Assembly: GCA_937872005.1 (NCBI GenBank)
Contig: CALMPQ010000311.1
Location: 1 to 8,575 of the forward strand
DNA from: an uncultured Propioniciclava sp.
Lineage (GTDB): Bacteria; Actinomycetota; Actinomycetes; Propionibacteriales; Propionibacteriaceae
Length of the DNA stretch: 8,575 bases
Direction of reading: 5' to 3'
Every line of letters starts with the position of its first letter. The first letter of the stretch is position 1. The notes beneath the pieces were generated by a model, which saw only the letters and a program-made list of their open reading frames with translations, was not told the DNA's origin and ran no database searches. Positions 5,300-8,575 of this stretch are shown piece by piece. A program made the translations under genes and the position numbers.

Positions 5300-7878
5300 C
5301 AGCCTTGGCTGTCGAGGTCCGTGCCGTCCGCGGTGATGCGGAACGCCCGGGTCGCGAGGTCGGCCTCCAACCGTGCGGTGTGGCCCTCGCGCGACCACTC
5401 CAAGGTCAACACCGAGCCTTCTCCGGACGCCGTCAGCTCGGCATCCCACCCGAACGCCGGGTGGGTGTTGCGGAACCGCAGCAGGTCGATCTGGCGCTGC
5501 ACAACGGGCCTCGCGAGGCCGGCCTCGAGGTCGTCGGCCGACAGGTTGGTGCGGTTGATCTCCTTGTGCCCGCCCGACCCCGCACGCTCGACGGCGGCCA
5601 GGTTGTTCTCGCCGGCGAAGAGGTCGAGGTACCACACCTGCGGCTTGCCCGGCATGAACAGGTGGATCGCCCGGGCCAGCAGCATCGATGCGTCGTCGCA
5701 GCCCAGAGCGCTGTAGTACGTGGCGTTGACCTGATAGTAGGTCGCCTGCTGGCCGTGGAGATCCTTCACGTAGCCGCCGCGTCCGCGCACCGTGGCGATC
5801 ACCGACTCGATCTCGTCGTCGCTGAGCAGGCCCTTGAGGTCGAGCAGCGGGATGCCGTCGTGGCAGCCCAGCATCGACACCGTCTTGATGCCCTTGGCCT
5901 GGATGTCGCCGATCCACGCGAGCAGGCGCTCGGCGGAGTGCGTCTCGAACGCGTGGATCAGCAGCCCGGGCAGGAAGAAGTCGTAGGTGAGGAACCCCTT
6001 GGCCGCAATCGTCTCGTGGATGCCCTCCTCGTAGCGGGCGTGGATCTCGGGCAGCAGCTTCAAGCCGTGCCGGTCGGCCAACGCCTTCACCTGGTCGAGC
6101 AGATCCCACGTACCGGGGTCGTTGAGGAAGTTCTTCTCGCCGGGCTCCTTGGGGGCGTAGGCGAAAGCGTCCAGCCGGACGATCTCGGCGCCGTAGCCCG
6201 CGAGTCTGGCCAGGGTGTCGGCGTAGAACGTCCACACCAGGTGCGATTTGATGTTGAGGTCCATCTGGCCCAGGTAGGTGCGCCGCGACTCCACCAGGTC
6301 GACCACGGCGTCCCGCCACGCCTCGAAGCCGGTGAAGTCCGCATCCCCGGGTCGTCCGCCGTCCGCGATGGTGGCATTGACCCGGGTGGCCAACTCGTCC
6401 GCCGAGGCGTACTGCAGGCCGGCCGCCATCAGGTCCTGGGCGTCCACGCGGGGGTAGCGGACCTCCTGGTAGAAGGTGTTCCAGAACGGCTTCTCCGACC
6501 CGTCGGGCAGACGCACCATCAACAGCGGCAGGCCCGGCTTGCGGAAGAACATGTGCTCGATCAGGTCCGCGCGTGGCTGGATGTAGCCCTCCGGCGTCAT
6601 CTCGCCGTGACCGGCCCAGAAGGCGTTCCAGTCGATGAAGAAGTCGTTGTAGGGCGACCTCTCGCCGCGGGCCAGGATGTCTTGGAACTGGGGCGACAGC
6701 ACCGAGGCGTGGTTGAGGATGAAGTCGAACTTCAGGTCGAGCCCCGCAGCGGCCAGCGCCTCGAGGTCGGCGGGCTTCGCCAGAAGGTCGTTCAGCCCGT
6801 AGTCGATCACGCTGAAGCCGCGGTCGAGGTCGCTGTTGAACACGCTGGGGAGCAGGTACAGCGACCTGAACGCGCCGGCGACCTCGGGACGCTGCACGAA
6901 CGCCGCCAGGCCTGCCAGGGTGCCGTCGAGGCTGTCGGGGTAGGCGTTCAGCATGACGCCATCGCGGGGGAGGTGGCGCCCCATCGCCTGCAGGTAGGCG
7001 TCGTAGGTGAGCAGTTCGCCCTCTTTCGACAGGATCAGGGACGCCTTGGGTGCCTGCGCGTCCAGCTTGGCCTGCTCCAATCCCAAGACGAGGGTCGTGA
7101 AGGGACTGTCGACCGCCCCGTCACGGGCGCGAGCGCGGCGGTGCGCCAGCGTCTGTGCCGGGGTGCTGTTGAGCAGGATGGGCACGTCCACGCCCTCGAC
7201 GAAGTCGCTGTTGCCGTGGGTCCACTCGATGACGAGCACGCGGGTGCCCGAGACGTCGACCTGGTCATACCACTGGTCGGCCTCGGTGCGCCCCATGCGC
7301 TTGAGGGTCAGGGTGTCGGCGCCGCCCTTGAAGGCGGCGATGATCGCATTCACCTCGTCGAAGTCGATCTCGTTCGGTGTCCCGAGGTACGCGGCGAGCG
7401 CCCTGGAGCCCGCGCCGAGGTAGGTCGGGAGCCAAGGGTGCTCGGCTGCGGCCGCCGGGTCGGCGTCCGTCCCCGCAGCCTGGAGGGAGGAGAGGGCGTC
7501 CCGGACGGACGCGTCGTAGGCCCCGGCGTCCACCAGCCCGCGGACGCCCGCGTGGCGGAAGACGCGCAGGCGTTCGGCGTCGTTGACGGAGGGGATCCGG
7601 CGCGGGTAGTTGTCGCCCGACAGGATGTAGGCGCCGATGCCGTCCGCGTTGAGCGCGTGGCCGAGCAGCGATCCCAGCTCGGATTTGCCCACGCCCGAGC
7701 CGCCGTAGACGGCCACCACGGCGCGTCCCGCGGCCAGGACGGGGTCGAGCTGCTCGCGCAGGGCGGGGTACAGCGTGGCCGCAGCCGCCAGATGCCAATC
7801 GGTGATGTGCACCTTGTCCCCCGGCATGTCCCCGGTGGGGATCGAGTTGGGATCGGTGAGCGCGGGGAACAAGGGCAC
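5299..7878 (-). CDS. Kinase-like P-loop domain fused to GH13_18 sucrose phosphorylase-family domain
   Basis: 859-residue cytosolic two-domain protein. Residues about 20-300 form a P-loop NTPase resembling small-molecule kinases (uridine kinase/APS kinase-like): Walker A GGSGVGKS (59-66), SGDNYPRRIP (87-96) and a hydrophobic strand VLVIEWTHGNS (214-224). Residues about 305-859 form a GH13 domain of the sucrose phosphorylase subfamily: DFILNH (385-390), MDLN (539-542), RLDAFAY with probable nucleophile D570, LPEIH with probable acid/base E611, GCHDG with transition-state stabiliser D674, then YQVNATYYSALGC (715-727), PQVWYLDLFAGENN (746-759) and GGHKEINRTNLS (769-780). Family enzymes phosphorolyse sucrose, sucrose 6'-phosphate or glucosylglycerate to glucose 1-phosphate. 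Classical sucrose phosphorylases are about 490-510 residues and lack the kinase part. The GTG start at 7878 is chosen because AAGGAG (minus strand, 7889-7884) lies 5 nt upstream; the frame is open to 8385, but that extension runs antisense to a pyc fragment. The acceptor and the kinase substrate are not known from sequence. Confidence 0.9.
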   Translation of the reverse strand: MPLFPALTDPNSIPTGDMPGDKVHITDWHLAAAATLYPALREQLDPVLAAGRAVVAVYGGSGVGKSELGSLLGHALNADGIGAYILSGDNYPRRIPSVNDAERLRVFRHAGVRGLVDAGAYDASVRDALSSLQAAGTDADPAAAAEHPWLPTYLGAGSRALAAYLGTPNEIDFDEVNAIIAAFKGGADTLTLKRMGRTEADQWYDQVDVSGTRVLVIEWTHGNSDFVEGVDVPILLNSTPAQTLAHRRARARDGAVDSPFTTLVLGLEQAKLDAQAPKASLILSKEGELLTYDAYLQAMGRHLPRDGVMLNAYPDSLDGTLAGLAAFVQRPEVAGAFRSLYLLPSVFNSDLDRGFSVIDYGLNDLLAKPADLEALAAAGLDLKFDFILNHASVLSPQFQDILARGERSPYNDFFIDWNAFWAGHGEMTPEGYIQPRADLIEHMFFRKPGLPLLMVRLPDGSEKPFWNTFYQEVRYPRVDAQDLMAAGLQYASADELATRVNATIADGGRPGDADFTGFEAWRDAVVDLVESRRTYLGQMDLNIKSHLVWTFYADTLARLAGYGAEIVRLDAFAYAPKEPGEKNFLNDPGTWDLLDQVKALADRHGLKLLPEIHARYEEGIHETIAAKGFLTYDFFLPGLLIHAFETHSAERLLAWIGDIQAKGIKTVSMLGCHDGIPLLDLKGLLSDDEIESVIATVRGRGGYVKDLHGQQATYYQVNATYYSALGCDDASMLLARAIHLFMPGKPQVWYLDLFAGENNLAAVERAGSGGHKEINRTNLSADDLEAGLARPVVQRQIDLLRFRNTHPAFGWDAELTASGEGSVLTLEWSREGHTARLEADLATRAFRITADGTDLDSQG

Positions 7879-7889
7879 GATGACTCCTT
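7879..7889 (-). promoter_or_regulatory. Ribosome binding site deciding the GTG start of the fusion gene
   Basis: On the minus strand AAGGAG (7889-7884) is followed by 5 nt and GTG (7878-7876). It is the best Shine-Dalgarno/start pair in the open frame and places the start just ahead of the PLFPALTDP leader, leaving out upstream codons that overlap the promoter-like region and the pyc fragment. Confidence 0.75.
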
Positions 7890-7911
7890 CGTCGTCTGGG
7901 GAACCGCGCCC

Positions 7912-7941
7912 ATTATCCCACCGGAGGTGTCCCGGTGGGAA
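7912..7941 (-). promoter_or_regulatory. Candidate promoter of the fusion gene
   Basis: On the minus strand GATAAT (7917-7912) matches the -10 consensus at 5 of 6 positions, and TTCCCA (7941-7936), 18 bp upstream, is a 4-of-6 match to -35. Transcription would start near 7905, leaving a leader of about 27 nt before the GTG. The -10 overlaps one arm of an inverted repeat, as expected if a repressor binds here. Confidence 0.45.
7916..7940. promoter_or_regulatory. Perfect 9-bp inverted repeat, candidate operator
   Basis: TCCCACCGG (7916-7924) and CCGGTGGGA (7932-7940) are exact reverse complements around a 7-nt spacer. The repeat covers the spacer of the candidate promoter and overlaps its -10 and -35. 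A dimeric repressor site is the simplest reading. It lies upstream of the predicted transcript start, which argues against an RNA hairpin in the leader. Confidence 0.5.
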
Positions 7942-7972
7942 CAGGACCCGTACGAACGGCTTGCGTTCCCAC
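7935..7972. promoter_or_regulatory. Second inverted-repeat pair sharing the GTGGGA core, plus inner dyad
   Basis: GTGGGAAC (7935-7942) and GTTCCCAC (7965-7972) are perfect inverted repeats with a 22-nt spacer. The left arm is shared with the 7916-7940 palindrome, so the GTGGGA core occurs three times in alternating orientation. Inside lies a dyad, GAACG-N5-CGTTC (7954-7968). The layout resembles a multi-site operator just upstream of the candidate promoter. No regulator gene is in the window. Confidence 0.4.
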
Positions 7973-8002
7973 ACGGGCATTGTCGAGGGTTCACCGGCGA
8001 TG

Positions 8003-8121
8003 CGTAGCGCCATGTGGACTACCAAGGAGATCGCCCGTCGGCACCCCAAAGCCTCTGACAAGGCCTTTCGTCTCACACCCCGCGATGCGACCCGGAGATT
8101 GGTAGTCCAACGGGCGCTACG
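8003..8121. repeat. 119-bp segment bounded by 23-nt imperfect inverted repeats
   Basis: The left arm (8003-8025: CGTAGCGCC, ATG, TGGACTACCAA) and the reverse complement of the right arm (8099-8121) agree at 20 of 23 positions, differing only at three consecutive central bases (ATG versus CGT). The 73-nt interior contains a smaller imperfect hairpin (AAAGCCT at 8048-8054 with AGGCCTTT at 8061-8068, one bulge). No ORF of note lies inside and I see no target-site duplication at the borders. It could be a MITE-like relic with terminal inverted repeats, a structured RNA, or a large protein-binding site. It sits between the fusion gene's control region and the broken pyc fragment. Confidence 0.55.
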
Positions 8122-8217
8122 TCGCACAGAATCCACGAGTTGTGGTTCCACCTCGGGCACCGGCACATCGTCGTCTGGCGGCGCCGACCATCGCCGCGGG
8201 CAGTCAAGGGGAACCTG
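8122..8217. other. Gap with no recognisable feature
   Basis: Between the right inverted-repeat arm and the first pyc-like codon I see no credible gene in any frame, no clear promoter and no pyc homology. Together with the repeat segment, it makes about 220 bp without an intact gene upstream of the broken pyc. Confidence 0.5.
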
Positions 8218-8575
8218 CTCGGCATGAAGACCGTCGCCGTCTTCCCCTACGGGGAGCGCGGCCACCCGGTGCGCGCCTACCTCGACATCGAGGGGATCGT
8301 GCGCGCGGCGAAGGAGGCCCACGCGCACGCGATCTACCCCGGTCACGGCTTCCTGAGCGAGAACGCCGGCCTGGCGCGCCGCCACCAGAAGGTGGTCGAG
8401 CTGGCACCCGCCCCCAACCTCGACCCGACCTCCGCGACCGGATCTGTGCGGACGCCGTCCGCTTCCCCCGGCACATCGGCTACTCCAACGCCGGGACGGT
8501 CGAGTTCCTGCTCGGTCAGGACGGCCGCTACGTCTTCATCGAGATGAACCCCCGCATCCAGGTCGAGCACACCGT
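8218..8575 (+). pseudogene. pyc: Decayed N-terminal fragment of pyruvate carboxylase (biotin carboxylase domain)
   Basis: Homology to the biotin carboxylase part of pyruvate carboxylase starts inside the gene at [11 protein letters not shown] (about 8218). The usual opening with the ANRGEIA motif is absent. FPYGER then joins directly to [14 protein letters not shown] at about 8259/8260, skipping roughly 17 residues around the normal [25 protein letters not shown] joins [16 protein letters not shown] at about 8379/8380, skipping roughly 140 residues, including the ATP-grasp glycine loop and its lysines. After NLDP one base is missing near 8427/8428, and the homologous frame resumes as [19 protein letters not shown], running to [11 protein letters not shown] at the window edge. 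The first two losses keep frame; the last does not. Such a product could not bind ATP or act. It is on the same strand as the pyc gene at the window start and shares no visible segment with it. Whether it continues beyond 8575 is unknown. Confidence 0.85.

Noticed and set aside
4721..6319. 532-codon minus-strand frame
   Set aside because: It overlaps usp in antisense and the fusion gene in another frame. The translation is rich in Arg, Pro and Gly with no recognisable domain, whereas both overlapped genes have clear motifs.
5305..8007. 900-codon open frame on the plus strand
   Set aside because: It is the antisense shadow of the kinase-GH13_18 gene. High GC removes stops in the opposite frame, and the translation shows no domain-like motifs.
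8003..8121. Integron attC site or tRNA-like structure
   Set aside because: The paired arms lack the attC core pattern (RYYYAAC / GTTRRRY at the ends), and the fold does not give a tRNA cloverleaf or a CCA-type end.
7879..8385. N-terminal extension of the fusion protein to a start at 8385
   Set aside because: The extension crosses the candidate promoter and inverted repeats and runs antisense to the pyc fragment. A good ribosome binding site with GTG at 7878 explains the true start.
1..8575. CRISPR array, prophage or complete insertion sequence
   Set aside because: No regularly spaced direct repeats, phage structural genes or transposase-like frames were found in any of the six frames.

Overview
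The window is high-GC DNA with a strong preference for G or C at third codon positions. The genes resemble those of high-GC Gram-positive bacteria, and a Propionibacteriaceae-like actinobacterium fits best. That placement rests on protein resemblance and codon use only, because there is no rRNA or other marker here.

Layout. (1) Bases 1-2345 (+) hold the 3' part of a pyruvate carboxylase gene: the end of the biotin carboxylase domain, the carboxyltransferase domain and the biotin carrier domain. (2) Bases 2346-2881 hold no convincing intact gene. They contain a 43-codon ORF, a weak hairpin, and a minus-strand stretch with coding-like composition and one membrane helix, probably a gene remnant. 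(3) Bases 2882-5248 (+) are a tightly packed operon: an SRPBCC/AHSA1-like protein, an SLC45-type sugar:proton symporter and a universal stress protein. The first two overlap by 4 bp and the last two are 1 bp apart. (4) Converging on this operon across a 50-bp gap with a terminator-like inverted repeat is one large minus-strand gene (7878 to 5299). It encodes an 859-residue protein that joins an N-terminal P-loop kinase-like domain to a GH13_18 (sucrose phosphorylase family) domain with the catalytic triad intact. (5) Its upstream region (7905-7972) carries a candidate promoter and several overlapping inverted repeats. (6) Bases 8003-8121 are bounded by 23-nt imperfect inverted repeats. (7) Bases 8218-8575 (+) are a decayed N-terminal fragment of a pyruvate carboxylase, with a missing start, two internal deletions and a frameshift.

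How it may work together. The symporter would bring in an intact alpha-glucoside, most likely sucrose. The fusion protein could phosphorylate a sugar with its kinase half and perform phosphorolysis with its GH13_18 half, giving glucose 1-phosphate plus a hexose or hexose phosphate without a PTS. Glycolytic pyruvate could then feed oxaloacetate formation by pyruvate carboxylase. The pathway is inferred from gene families and proximity. The kinase-phosphorylase fusion and the second, broken pyruvate carboxylase fragment deserve the most attention.
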